A stretch of 64,000 nucleotides of DNA from Tritrichomonas foetus. Taxonomy: Eukaryota > Parabasalia > Tritrichomonadida > Tritrichomonadidae. A program made the translations under genes and the position numbers. Under the pieces are notes generated by a model that saw only the letters and a program-made list of their open reading frames with translations, did no database searches and was not told where the DNA came from. This document shows positions 18,201 through 27,026 of the stretch, in pieces. Location of the stretch: contig MLAK01000374.1 of assembly GCA_001839685.1 (NCBI GenBank), forward strand, positions 8,134-72,133. Direction: 5' to 3'. Every line of letters starts with the position of its first letter. Position 1 is the stretch's first letter.

Positions 18201-19132
18201 CTTATAATATTGCATTAATTGAAGTTCTTGCACGACAAAATCCAACTGCAATTGATGATAAAAGAACACTATTGGGATTAATACATCTTATTCGAGCATC
18301 TTTCTTTATCGATTCGATAAAAGCCGAAACGAATGATCCATTTGTTAAATTTACTCAAGAATTTTGCGCAAATGGCAATTTTTCGAAAGCCAAGGAAGTT
18401 TTTAATGAACTTTTACCAGTATTCTGGAATGAAATTGCAAAATCGGCAAAAATTCAACCCAAAGAAATCAGACTTTCTATTTTTGAAGCTTATATTCGAA
18501 GAATTTCTTTATTAGAACAAATTGCACTATCACCAAACTTAGCAATAATGCTCCCAACTATTACAGAGTTTGTTGAATCACATGACTTATCATCTCCTTC
18601 TATTGCCATGCAAAATGTGACAGTTGATCTTGAAAATGTTTCATTTCTTGCACCCTGTTTGAAATATGAAATGATTAAATTAAAAGAAAACTATACAGAT
18701 TATTTCTTACAGCCAAAATATTACGATTATTTCAAAAATCCACATTTAGATTTTTGTCTCTGTTTATTATGCGGGAAATTATGCTATATACAGAAATACC
18801 CACCTTTACAAACTCCAAATGAGCCAGAAGGAGGTGAATTACTCTATAATCATATTATGAAATGTTCTTGTTTATCTTGCGGGCCATTTATGTTTTTGAC
18901 TGGTGAATATGCATCTGCAATAAGAGTGTATGATAGTGATTTTGACTATCAATGGCTTGACTATGGCTCATTTTATGTAGATAAATATGGTGACTATAAT
19001 ATTGGGCTCCAAAAAGGGGAAATATTACATTTGGACAAACACAAACAAACTGTGTTTATAGAAGAGATGCTTACAGGTGAAATTCGAAGAAAGTTTGAAC
19101 AGCAAGAAGTTCCCTATTTTACTGTTGATTAA
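15224..19132 (+). CDS. UBR-type N-recognin E3 ubiquitin ligase (UBR1/UBR2-like)
   Basis: 1,302 residues, single open frame. The N-terminal UBR box (about 49-118) has the full Cys/His ladder, including CTECCRTSNSVYCINCF, HENHHV and CDCGDPFAIRRDCWCSHH, the zinc fold that binds type 1 N-degrons. A long alpha-helical middle follows. A RING-type H2 domain lies at about 865-945 (CAFCGESF, then CGHWAHNHCF and CPIDRTGAN), and the last 140 residues match the UBR1 C-terminal autoinhibitory region (CLLCGKLCY, CSCLSCGPFMFL, DYGSFYVDKYGDYN, LQKGEILHLD). The protein should recognise destabilising N-terminal residues and ubiquitinate the substrate. It is shorter than animal or yeast UBR1 proteins. I did not recognise a clear ClpS-like domain after the UBR box. 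Confidence 0.93.
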   Translation: MKTKKKITKKKKFVNTTLRKWKNSITPSDYPDFDTFNKHQQDIAYFSRCSNNHTDTNMFFNCTECCRTSNSVYCINCFSESDHENHHVTIIYTNQAVCDCGDPFAIRRDCWCSHHKKDPEFDIPTYEYILQFKNTISDVFSYLSISEKKSSFPQAINFISEFVNWGTFYCDLIAEVLFDGDWHDSFFGKICRTYDTISPQNFECFNNFLLRIITSKYSKRGYTKFFYELAKISMLVFTDSKFIPDFLDILEHSTQCVMDSDYIISLQKNDSIITNLLNLYADIYELPCFYDEKGFTFNNNNYHGNLLFLLLDSISHFFELPTVFNSIIHDADFIKAMARLAKKNSEIALIIRKDGEKEEFSNYLYHFHFSNLTTVYNIICDFAYHLPLITSDLKEDDNLYLNEAFQSPIKTIDQSHLKTLDQLFAILYEYLDPFLEIPEKPTLFNSMSKYIQPYDEQFTIDHPLAVLFTASAGCFSLYNNSDPEDIFLRIGFTKFEELAAIFISNLSGKYQIINDLFLKNNDSLKFFGLNYECIGASLSSLQLCFSISPDPGSLVINSTESFGFRKWLDASIDDVEECLRWTNMMTSLLRMFICLSCSDNFFDFCLSEKVVQKLIANLVFLKIPREDIIRRAKMVVFDNQKIIDKVINDLIDVKFENNKSRFYLKPEYEDLVDIFSNYLTLHEFNKLLANEIEKHKGGLFHLVPNDPPPSLEKLKEYLFTEQLRDVIKQILIMASQCNEKSTISLILTLFSLVRLILLESNDPSSIENAFITSDIINLLIKVIRQLENGTTYLLNFNNECQQRYPNIASIVKTEIQGDLKEKNKNRPKIDRSLILKQFSQAQNAFADKNSEDLSTIESAVPQSFTCAFCGESFNDDSEDTYGILSNLFNSNLLSKIEALIANDSIERYQPTYQIKVCGHWAHNHCFEEGRANPELEFQLRETIKQCPIDRTGANIIIPVFSGNEPSEKCLEVLQQFSESAFAARELSLSHCIAYNIALIEVLARQNPTAIDDKRTLLGLIHLIRASFFIDSIKAETNDPFVKFTQEFCANGNFSKAKEVFNELLPVFWNEIAKSAKIQPKEIRLSIFEAYIRRISLLEQIALSPNLAIMLPTITEFVESHDLSSPSIAMQNVTVDLENVSFLAPCLKYEMIKLKENYTDYFLQPKYYDYFKNPHLDFCLCLLCGKLCYIQKYPPLQTPNEPEGGELLYNHIMKCSCLSCGPFMFLTGEYASAIRVYDSDFDYQWLDYGSFYVDKYGDYNIGLQKGEILHLDKHKQTVFIEEMLTGEIRRKFEQQEVPYFTVD

Positions 19133-19932
19133 TTATGTATTTAATAGAAAAAATATTTATCATTGATATATCCTAAAATATTAGAATTATATATTTATAT
19201 ATTTTATTATTTAACATGGGGAGTCATATTTGGAACAGCTCAAAACATTCTATTATATATAAATTTAGCATATAATGAAGTTGAGTCAATCATCAACTAT
19301 TATATCTCACCTAACATCTATCTAAATTAAAAAGTTAAAAAAAATTATCATAAGTGTGTTTCAACAAAAAATACAACAATAAACTAATTCGTAGTGTGAG
19401 TTTACATAATCTAAGGATTCATGAGATTGAATTAACACGATACTCTTTCCCATTTTCATATCTCAACTATTTGTATCTTTCTTTCAGCCAGCAATCATTA
19501 AATTTATCATATCATGTTAATTCTAAGATATAATATTCATTATGTTTCTCATCAAATTTCCAAAATAATATCATCAGTGTTTCAAAGTTCATAATTACTA
19601 GATCAAACACTTCCACATATGTCGAATTCGGAATATATCTCATAATCAAGTCTTTTTATTTATAAAAAAAAAAAATCCTGTAGAACAACAATTCCTGTTT
19701 ACAAAATAAAAAATAACCGTAAAAACGTATTGAATCAATGCGAGACTCTATATCAGTTTGGTAATTATAGATACTCTTTCGTTATTATCTCAATTTATCT
19801 AGCTAAATAATATGATTAGCTAAGCTATATCAAAAAAATTCTGGTGTTTAAACCGGTTTTTAACGTCACAAATGAAATTCTAAGCATTTTATAATCGCAC
19901 TTTTATTTTGATAAAAAATTCTAAACAACAAA
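19133..19932. other. Intergenic region
   Basis: 800 nt, strongly AT-rich, no supported gene or RNA. The last 80 nt hold the promoter and leader of the dynein light chain gene, including TTAACGTCACA (19861-19870) and a three-codon upstream frame. Confidence 0.55.
19861..19870 (+). promoter_or_regulatory. Fused Myb-like element and initiator of the dynein light chain gene
   Basis: TAACGTCACA joins a TAACG Myb-like core to a TCACA initiator. Transcription from this initiator would include a tiny upstream frame (ATG AAA TTC TAA at 19872-19883) before the true start at 19933. Confidence 0.5.
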
Positions 19933-20277
19933 ATGACTCAAGAGCAGCATAATAAAGAAATGCTGATGGAAATGCAATCAATTGCTCAATCATCGATTCA
20001 ACGCACTTTAAACGGACAGAATTACGACGATTCGCTGATAGAAAATTGGACAAGAAAAATAATTACCTCAATATTACGAAAACTAGACAAAACGAAAACT
20101 CCGCGCTATAAATTTATTGCCCATTGTATGGTAATTTCAAGCAGAAGCCAGTTTGTCAACGATGTTCAAATGGCAATTTGGGATAATAAAGAAGACCTCA
20201 AAATCACGACAAAATGGGCGAATGAAACAATGCAATGCATAGTATCTTTATGGGCATTTCGTACGCGATTTGACTAA
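19933..20277 (+). CDS. Tctex-1 family dynein light chain
   Basis: 114 residues, the usual Tctex-1 length. It follows the family throughout: an N-terminal helix (IAQSSIQRTLNGQNYDD), the helix with the family's NWTRKIITSILRKL, the first strand YKFIAHCMVI, the WDNKEDLKITTKW hairpin, and the C-terminal ETMQCIVSLWAF strand. Tctex-1 chains dimerise and link dynein intermediate chain to cargo or to the axoneme, so a flagellar or cytoplasmic dynein role is inferred; the sequence does not say which. The leader carries a short upstream frame. Confidence 0.92.
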   Translation: MTQEQHNKEMLMEMQSIAQSSIQRTLNGQNYDDSLIENWTRKIITSILRKLDKTKTPRYKFIAHCMVISSRSQFVNDVQMAIWDNKEDLKITTKWANETMQCIVSLWAFRTRFD

Positions 20278-20878
20278 GCTTTTTTTGTTCATAAATATAT
20301 TTTTTGATTAAATATTTTGGTTCTATTTCTTCATTTTCAATTATATTCATTTCTTCATTGTATGATACATATTTGTGTCTATCTGAAATCATTTCAGTCA
20401 AAATCATCCTCTTTTGTGGATTTGATTAATGTTAAACTTCATCCAATGATTTCTTTGATCATCACTTTCTTCTGTATTGAATATTTTGTGTTGAAAAAGT
20501 CATGTTACATATCTTATGTTATAAATTTATTCCAGTAAAATAATATATTTTCATTTCATCATTTTTTTCTCGAATTTGATTTATTATTTAGGCTTCTTTC
20601 ATGTTATCACTCACAGTTGTACATACACTATCGACCAATTAAAATCTAGAATTGACATACAGAAAAATGAGAAATTGGGAAATTGAAAATTAACGAAAAT
20701 GTGGTTATATTTTTCATGAAAATCATTTCTTCTACAAAAAAGCCACTCCTCTGAGTGCTAAATCGTGTTTACAACAATTCAAATAAAGAACTGAATGAAA
20801 TAAAAAAGAGAGGATGGGAAAAAAATTCTTCAAAATGTGTTTAATTATTCAAATGTTAAGCATATTTAGGGTCTTACT
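20278..20878. other. Intergenic, convergent 3' ends
   Basis: 600 nt of AT-rich spacer; no supported gene. A 73-codon frame at 20317 starts with TTG and is hydrophobic low complexity. Confidence 0.6.
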
Positions 20879-21943
20879 TCACAAGTCTTCTTGAAGTATC
20901 GCTTCGTGCATCCTCTCAATCTGATCGCTCATTTCCGACTGTTTCCGCTTCATTGAAGTGATTTCCTTTGACATCTGCTTCAGAAGGAGATCAATTGAAA
21001 GCTCCCTTTCTGGAGCGAAAACTTCCGAGTAGTTAATAATATAGTCAATGTCATAGAACTTGTTATAAGGAGGCAAAGTCTCATTGAAAAGATACTGTTT
21101 GTAGGAATCGTAGTATCCCAGCCTTCCGAACAAGAAACTGACAAAGTGATAGGAAAAGAAGGTCAATATGAAAACAATAGCACAGGTCAATCCAACATTC
21201 TTGTAGTTGATGTTCTTCTTCAACTTTTCGAATGCTGATTCCTCATGCTCGATTGGCTCTGTTGAGACCTCTGATGTGTGAATGTGGATGATTCTTCGTG
21301 AGCGAGAGCGCGGCGAAAGTGGCGGGGATTCTGTCGTTTCTTCTTGTTTATCTAATTCGAATGATGCGCTTCGAGCTTGAACGGGCGGAATTTCGATTTC
21401 GGCTGGAATTTCCTTTATTTCTGTATCGTTCAATAAAGAGGCTTCTTCGGCTGGAGGAGGTGGCTCATCGATTTGTAATGGCTTCAATTGTTTAACAAAC
21501 ATATTGAAATTGGGTCTCTTGAATTGCGGTTGAGCAAGGATATATTCGGCTGCAAGAGAAGCTCGGCATTCTCTAAGTTTGATTTCGCGATTTTTATATT
21601 CTTGAATTCTGAGGAGCAGACCAAGCTTATTCCATGCAAGACGATATTTCCGTTGAGAAGCAGCATTCCTCCATTCGTGGAAGAAGTTTCTGGTTAATGA
21701 TTGATTTCGATGAATATGCGTTTTGGCTGCGTACAAATATGTGATTAGGGATTGAACTCCATCAGTTTTCATTGCTCCTCGAATTATTCGGAGCCACTTT
21801 TTACGAATTATTCCATGTTTGTCTTTTGGTCGGTTTTCGCCACGCATTTCTTGTAATTTATGCGTGAAAATGCTGAAGTTTAATGAGCAAAGATGCTTGA
21901 TTGAATCGTCGATTGGTGATTGATCGCGAATCCTGTCAGTCAT
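20879..21943 (-). CDS. Single-pass membrane protein with C-terminal coiled coil, unknown
   Basis: 354 residues from ATG 21943. Residues 1-150 are basic and helical with repeated Trp (KKWLRIIRGAMK, FFHEWRNAAS, AWNKLGLLLR). Residues 160-235 are Pro/Glu/Ser-rich and disordered, with an Arg/Ser cluster SPRSRSRRIIHIH. One transmembrane helix lies at about 250-272 (VGLTCAIVFILTFFSYHFV). The last 82 residues end in a coiled coil (LLLKQMSKEITSMKRKQSEM). With no signal peptide, the N-terminus is probably cytoplasmic or nuclear and the coiled coil luminal or extracellular. The layout recalls organelle-anchored tethers, but I recognise no family. Confidence 0.8.
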   Translation of the reverse strand: MTDRIRDQSPIDDSIKHLCSLNFSIFTHKLQEMRGENRPKDKHGIIRKKWLRIIRGAMKTDGVQSLITYLYAAKTHIHRNQSLTRNFFHEWRNAASQRKYRLAWNKLGLLLRIQEYKNREIKLRECRASLAAEYILAQPQFKRPNFNMFVKQLKPLQIDEPPPPAEEASLLNDTEIKEIPAEIEIPPVQARSASFELDKQEETTESPPLSPRSRSRRIIHIHTSEVSTEPIEHEESAFEKLKKNINYKNVGLTCAIVFILTFFSYHFVSFLFGRLGYYDSYKQYLFNETLPPYNKFYDIDYIINYSEVFAPERELSIDLLLKQMSKEITSMKRKQSEMSDQIERMHEAILQEDL

Positions 21944-22339
21944 TTAAAAACCGTTAAGAGGGAAAATAAATTATTGAAAAAAAAAAATCAAATTCAAAAT
22001 AAATGAAAGAAAAATATCTGTTTTCAAACGGTCATTTTATTATTTCTAAGCTGTTTATGATGAGGAAAGGGAAAGACGTTAAAATTTAATTGTTATTAAA
22101 AAGTTTATATGTCATTATCATTCCTCTAAAATTGATTATAATCGTTGAGAATAAAAAAAAATTGATAAGTTATCAAAATTGGTGCATGTCACTTCAGAAA
22201 ATTTATTAAAAAGTAGACATGCGTATTGATTTATTCTATAGAAATAATACTGGCTAGGAAACTTTTTGAAAAATGTTATTTCAGTATTTTACATCAACGG
22301 TTAGACTTGGAATTGATTTGATCGATCAACTTTTCTCGA
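21944..22339. other. Divergent promoter region
   Basis: About 400 nt between divergent genes. It contains ACCGTTAA at 21950-21957 (a Myb-like TAACGG on the minus strand, 7 nt before ATG 21943) and GACGTTAAAA near 22075. No coding potential seen. Confidence 0.5.
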
Positions 22340-23539
22340 ATGATTCCGATTTCTTTTCTTTGTTCCATCATTTTATTCGCATTAATGCAAAAAACTCCCC
22401 TTAATCGCGCCACTTCCTGGATCGTCGGCATCAAATACATGCTGATTCCAAAAGAATCCTTAAACAAGTATAGTAAGCCAGACAAGCAAGTTCTCAGTCA
22501 GAAAAACAAACAAACAAAATCTCTCGATATCATTTACTTAAAGCGAAAAATCGTTAAAGAAGATTTACTTGGAATGCCATATACAAACGATTTGATTTAC
22601 CTCTGGTCATCCTTCTTAGCCGGAGTTGGATCGCTGTTAGTTTGCATTTCCCTTGGCTTTCTCGGAATTGCTGCTGTTCAAAATGAGGTCAATAATTTCA
22701 TAGCTGTTGCATTCGGTTTCTTTTTCGTCTTTTTACGTTTTGGCATTGTATCGTCCTTCAATCGTGCCATGCACAGAAGGTTTGCTGTTGCCTACGGCCT
22801 ATTATTTTCAGTTTTATCATTTCTGATTTTACGACGAGTTGGTTTAGGAATTTTTGAATTTCGTCCTTCACTCTTATTGTATCTAGAAATGCCTCAACTC
22901 TTCCTTGATCTCATAATTTCTGTTCTTTTAGGAATTCTTGGCTATTCTTTATCAACACCAATGCTTTATGAATTATTTGCTTATCAAATGATTAAGAAAA
23001 AGCCAGCAGCAATTATTCCTTTTGATTTCGCCTCAAAATATTACAATAAAAGAATACCAAGTTTACGCCGAACAACAACATCAATTTTCACATTCACACC
23101 ACTTGTTCCATTACTTATTATGGTTTCTTCTCGCTTTTTAACAATGGATCATTCAGATTTAATATTTTCAATCATTTTCTTCGCTATTGAGGTTGTTTTC
23201 GCGATCCTTAAATTGAAGAGCGTTAAAGTGAAAGCCCAAATATTAACATTCAATTCATACAAAGGCGTTATTGAATATAACTATTACCGAACATACGATT
23301 TTGGCAAGCAAGCTTTAGCAAATCTTAACAGGGCACTTCTTATGGTTCCTGTTTCTGAAGTTGCACTTTCTATTCATCCAATGATGGCTATCTTCTTTGC
23401 GACAGCTTTTGCTTCGAGTTTTGTTATGACTGGCTTAACTTCCATTATTCTTCGTCACACCTCCTTATTTTTGATGACAGCTATTGATTTTATACTTGCT
23501 GGATATCGTATCTTCAACTTATTCATGACTATTGAATAA
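22340..23539 (+). CDS. Multi-pass membrane protein, TMEM161-like
   Basis: 399 residues with roughly eight to nine hydrophobic segments. The N-terminus (LCSIILFALMQKTPL, ATSWIVGIKYMLIP, then a basic PDKQVLSQKNKQTKS) follows the order seen at the start of TMEM161 proteins, where a first helix ending in MQK is followed by a short amphipathic Trp segment and a Lys-rich loop. Later helices include WSSFLAGVGSLLVCISLGFL and FFVFLRFGIVSSF. TMEM161 proteins are conserved eukaryotic membrane proteins without a settled biochemical function. The assignment is moderate; other polytopic families are possible. It is divergent from the gene at 20879-21943. Confidence 0.8.
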   Translation: MIPISFLCSIILFALMQKTPLNRATSWIVGIKYMLIPKESLNKYSKPDKQVLSQKNKQTKSLDIIYLKRKIVKEDLLGMPYTNDLIYLWSSFLAGVGSLLVCISLGFLGIAAVQNEVNNFIAVAFGFFFVFLRFGIVSSFNRAMHRRFAVAYGLLFSVLSFLILRRVGLGIFEFRPSLLLYLEMPQLFLDLIISVLLGILGYSLSTPMLYELFAYQMIKKKPAAIIPFDFASKYYNKRIPSLRRTTTSIFTFTPLVPLLIMVSSRFLTMDHSDLIFSIIFFAIEVVFAILKLKSVKVKAQILTFNSYKGVIEYNYYRTYDFGKQALANLNRALLMVPVSEVALSIHPMMAIFFATAFASSFVMTGLTSIILRHTSLFLMTAIDFILAGYRIFNLFMTIE

Positions 23540-23943
23540 AGATATTATTTTTCAACAAAAATAAGGAGATTAGAATTCTGTGTAAATAAAAAAGCCAAAA
23601 AAATTATCAAAAAGCTTATCGTCTATACAAAAAATCGTCAAATATAAACTTTTTGATATTAAAATTTTATAAACTCGAGTTGAGAAAGAAACAAAAGCAA
23701 CAATTATATTATAAGCTCTAACACATACTTTATTTTCATCCAGTAAATAGATAATGTATTCATACAATGTTTCTTTTTCCAAATTGGAAAGAGAAAACTT
23801 TTATCTTTGATATCGATTTCACTTTTTTTCTTTTTGTTTTGCTTGTTTGTTTGTTTTGGAAATTAATTTTTTTCTATTCATTTTTCTCATCAAAAAAGAC
23901 GATAACAAATTTTTGAGAAGGGATTCTTATCTAATCCAGAATA
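23540..23943. other. Intergenic region
   Basis: 400 nt, AT-rich, nothing recognised beyond T-rich tracts before the RRM gene. Confidence 0.55.
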
Positions 23944-25158
23944 ATGAATAATATTCCCCCAGGGTATCCTCCTCCTCAATATCCTCCTCCGCCATATAAC
24001 TATTCGAATTCATATCCAACCCCTCCACCGAATTATTCAAATCAATCGAATTCTCCTCATCAAAATCCGCCTCCACGCTCAATTCGAACCAAACCGATGT
24101 ATTTAGAGCCACCAAAACCATCGAATGCGATTTTCGTTAAGAATCTTCCATACAATTTAACGACCGATGAATTTCTCACCACTTTTTCTCAATTTGGTGA
24201 AATTGCTTCTTTTTTCCCAAATCACATTCGGGAAAAGGGAATTGCATTTGTCACATATTATAACATTTTGTCGGCAATCGAAGCAGTTGATAAGATGAAG
24301 AATATCAAAATTCATGATCGATTTCCAACGACCGCTTTTTCTTTTAAACCACCGAACTATTCACGAGTTGACCCTAAAATGACAAGTACGATAGTTTTAG
24401 TCCAGCCAAATCAGCCATGCTCGAATATATTAACCAGTGATCAAATCGGACAGGAAATGTCAAAATTTGGCCAGATACATCAAATAAAAGAAATTGGGCC
24501 AAACCAAATTACCGTTCAATTTTGTGATATGAGGGTTGCCCGCCATGCCTCTGAAGTTGGATCAAATATTGACATTGGTGGAATCAAATGTAGAGCGGAG
24601 CTGTATGTTGAACCTGATGGCGAAGTAGTGTACCAGCCAGTCACACCGCCCCATCATTCTAAAAGAGGACATCAGCCAGCATATTCGCCTCGTAGGCAAC
24701 AGCATGATTATCAACAACCACATCTACCGCCGCCTCCACCACCACCACCACCACCACCACAGACTCAAATGCAGCACCAGCAGTATCCAGCCGCCTTTCC
24801 ACCCCCTCTTCCGCATCAAATTCCTACATATACTGACCAAATATCCCCACAAATATCACATCAAGTTCCAAATCAAATACCTCCTCCTCAACTGCAACCA
24901 CCGATCCTGAATCAATTTTCAAATCCAATGCAATCTTCTATGCCAGGGCAGATGTCTCTTCAAGTTTCTCCACAAATTCCAATGACTGCACCAATCCAAG
25001 GCCAAATCCAAGGTCAATATCAAGGTCAAATACCACAGCATTCACATCAATATCAAACTCCACCTATTCAATATCAACAGCCGCCTTTACAACAGCATCA
25101 ATTGCAGCAACTTCAAACAGGGTATCCTGGCCCACAGGTATATCCACCTGGGCATTAG
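23944..25158 (+). CDS. RRM RNA-binding protein with Pro/Gln-rich tail (Mei2-like)
   Basis: 404 residues. A short Pro/Tyr/Asn-rich N-terminus (GYPPPQYPPPPYNYSN) is followed by an RRM at about 58-135, with RNP2-like IFVKNLP and RNP1-like GIAFVTYYNILSAIEA. The spacing FGEIASFFPNHIREKGIAFV, with a short loop before RNP1, resembles Mei2 and animal/plant proteins of that group. A second weaker RRM-like region covers 145-220 (STIVLVQPN.. ITVQFCDMRVARHASE). The last 180 residues are low-complexity Pro/Gln (a run of ten prolines near 264, many QIP/QIS units), likely disordered and assembly-prone. Expected role: mRNA binding in the nucleus or cytoplasm. Target unknown. Confidence 0.88.
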   Translation: MNNIPPGYPPPQYPPPPYNYSNSYPTPPPNYSNQSNSPHQNPPPRSIRTKPMYLEPPKPSNAIFVKNLPYNLTTDEFLTTFSQFGEIASFFPNHIREKGIAFVTYYNILSAIEAVDKMKNIKIHDRFPTTAFSFKPPNYSRVDPKMTSTIVLVQPNQPCSNILTSDQIGQEMSKFGQIHQIKEIGPNQITVQFCDMRVARHASEVGSNIDIGGIKCRAELYVEPDGEVVYQPVTPPHHSKRGHQPAYSPRRQQHDYQQPHLPPPPPPPPPPPQTQMQHQQYPAAFPPPLPHQIPTYTDQISPQISHQVPNQIPPPQLQPPILNQFSNPMQSSMPGQMSLQVSPQIPMTAPIQGQIQGQYQGQIPQHSHQYQTPPIQYQQPPLQQHQLQQLQTGYPGPQVYPPGH

Positions 25159-25392
25159 AGATCGAATTAATATTTAGAATGAATTGTGTTTTCTATAAAT
25201 TATATATAAATTCCTCGTATCTTTCTCTTTATTCTTTACCCAAATTCCTTTATATGCATTTACATACATAATATGATGAATTCTTTCATGATTTGCTTGA
25301 TTATGAATTCAATGCATATTTGTCCAATTATATTGAATTCGATAATATCCCAAAATTAATCGAAATCTACGAAAATTGGCCTCTAATTGGCC

Positions 25393-26412
25393 ATGGTTTC
25401 CAAAAGCTCCACAATTTGTAAAATGCTTTCTCCTCTCTTTTTACTTTGTGTTATCACAAGGAAGAAGGAAAATAACTATCCGTTAACCAATTCATTCCAA
25501 TGCACAGAATTGACCGGAAAAACATTCAAAGACAACGCCCAATTACATCATCCAAACAACGATTGCCTCTTCATCAAAGACTCCGTTTTTTTCCACTGTA
25601 ATTGCGACACTTTAACCTATGGCGGCGGCGCCATTTTCTGCCAGCAAATCGACCCAGCGCGTCTCACTTTATATCTATTCGATACCTCCTTCGTAGAGTG
25701 CCGCGCGCGAGCCCAAGTCGACATGGGCGGAGTTGGAGGTGGAATATTTTTCGAAAGTAACCGCTCGTTTATCGCCCGATGTTGCGGAACAAGATGCTGC
25801 GCCACGAATGCCGGCCAATTTCTATACATTCACTGCACGCAGGGGCACCCCAGTCGCATGAACGCCACATCCTGCTTCAGGTGTCCAATCGAGGAGAAAG
25901 ATGTGCAGAATGCCCCAATATTTATGGAAGACGGAAGTCAGAAAATTTCTGATGTTAACTCCTCATTTAATGAGATTGACTGTCTCGGCGATGTTTTTTA
26001 CTCAGTTCAGTCCATCAAAATTCAGAGGTGCACATTCTATAAAAATATTGGCGACTGCGCCTTCAATATTGTTGGATTCAATACTCCAACCGTGACAAGC
26101 TACTGCAACTTTATTGGAAACAGATGCGGCGACTCTGGCGTCGTTCTTTGCGAAGTTTACGCAAATGGCGTCCATGCCTTTGAAAAGTGCGTCTGGTACA
26201 GAAATAAGGCGAATGTTGCAATTAACGAAGCGAAGGGATATGATGTTACTCTCATCGGCTGCACTTTTGATGAAGAAATGAAGACTTATGGATCGTTCAA
26301 TGTCGAAGATTGCACTGTGACAAAGAAGCCTGTGTTGAATGAAATTGATCACTTCCAGACCTACTTCTGTGCACCAAATTTGGATAAGAAAAAGAAGAGA
26401 TTCATTTTCTAG
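25393..26412 (+). CDS. Cysteine-rich beta-helix (Pmp-like) secreted or surface protein
   Basis: 339 residues from ATG 25393; the frame extends two codons further only through a TTG. A hydrophobic stretch MLSPLFLLCVI at 12-22 resembles a signal peptide or anchor. The body is built of about 22-residue turns with recurrent GGGAIFCQ, GGVGGGIFFES, CSFRCP-like and CTFYKNI / CNFIGNRCG / CVWYRNKANVA segments, the ladder seen in right-handed parallel beta-helices of the Chlamydia Pmp type that are expanded in trichomonads. More than 25 cysteines. It ends with a lysine run KKKKRF. Its base composition is markedly more GC-rich than the flanks. A role at the cell surface is inferred; no enzymatic residues are seen. 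Confidence 0.8.
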   Translation: MVSKSSTICKMLSPLFLLCVITRKKENNYPLTNSFQCTELTGKTFKDNAQLHHPNNDCLFIKDSVFFHCNCDTLTYGGGAIFCQQIDPARLTLYLFDTSFVECRARAQVDMGGVGGGIFFESNRSFIARCCGTRCCATNAGQFLYIHCTQGHPSRMNATSCFRCPIEEKDVQNAPIFMEDGSQKISDVNSSFNEIDCLGDVFYSVQSIKIQRCTFYKNIGDCAFNIVGFNTPTVTSYCNFIGNRCGDSGVVLCEVYANGVHAFEKCVWYRNKANVAINEAKGYDVTLIGCTFDEEMKTYGSFNVEDCTVTKKPVLNEIDHFQTYFCAPNLDKKKKRFIF

Positions 26413-27026
26413 AAGAAAAATGGAAAGCATGTAAATAAATAACAATAATTTTGTGATTTTCTTTCTTTCTTTTTCCATTTTAGATCAAGCCAAAATCTAA
26501 ATCGAATGAATACCATAAATAACTAATGAATGTTGGCAATCCAGAATGTGGTTTTATGCGCTATTGATGGATATATTTATATATAATTTAGGATAAGGAG
26601 TAACATCCTAATTCAATCTCTATTATTGTGGGCTTAAAACAAGAGAAAAATAGGCGTCGTCCGATTCAATATTGGTATTTGATGATAAACTAAACGAAAT
26701 AGTTCGCAAATCCTTACTAAGAAGAGACAAAATCTTGTATTTTTTGTTCCTTGAATTCTCGAATGTGATAACATCTTATAATAATGAAACATCAAAATCT
26801 ATGTCTTAAGAATGATGATTGGCCTAATTACTTAAAGATATCAAAATATTCAAAACTCTTTTACTCATTCTTTAGATGAAAATCGATTTGTGTCATTTAT
26901 TGAATAATGACAGAAAATTGTTTTAGAAATATTTTTTGAGATGAATGATGGAAGAAATAAAGAAAATCGAGTAATAAATTAAGAAATGAAAAATATATAT
27001 ATAAAATAATTCCGTAATAAAAACAT
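26413..27026. other. Intergenic, convergent 3' ends
   Basis: About 610 nt of AT-rich spacer between convergent genes; no motif, RNA or frame supported. Confidence 0.6.
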
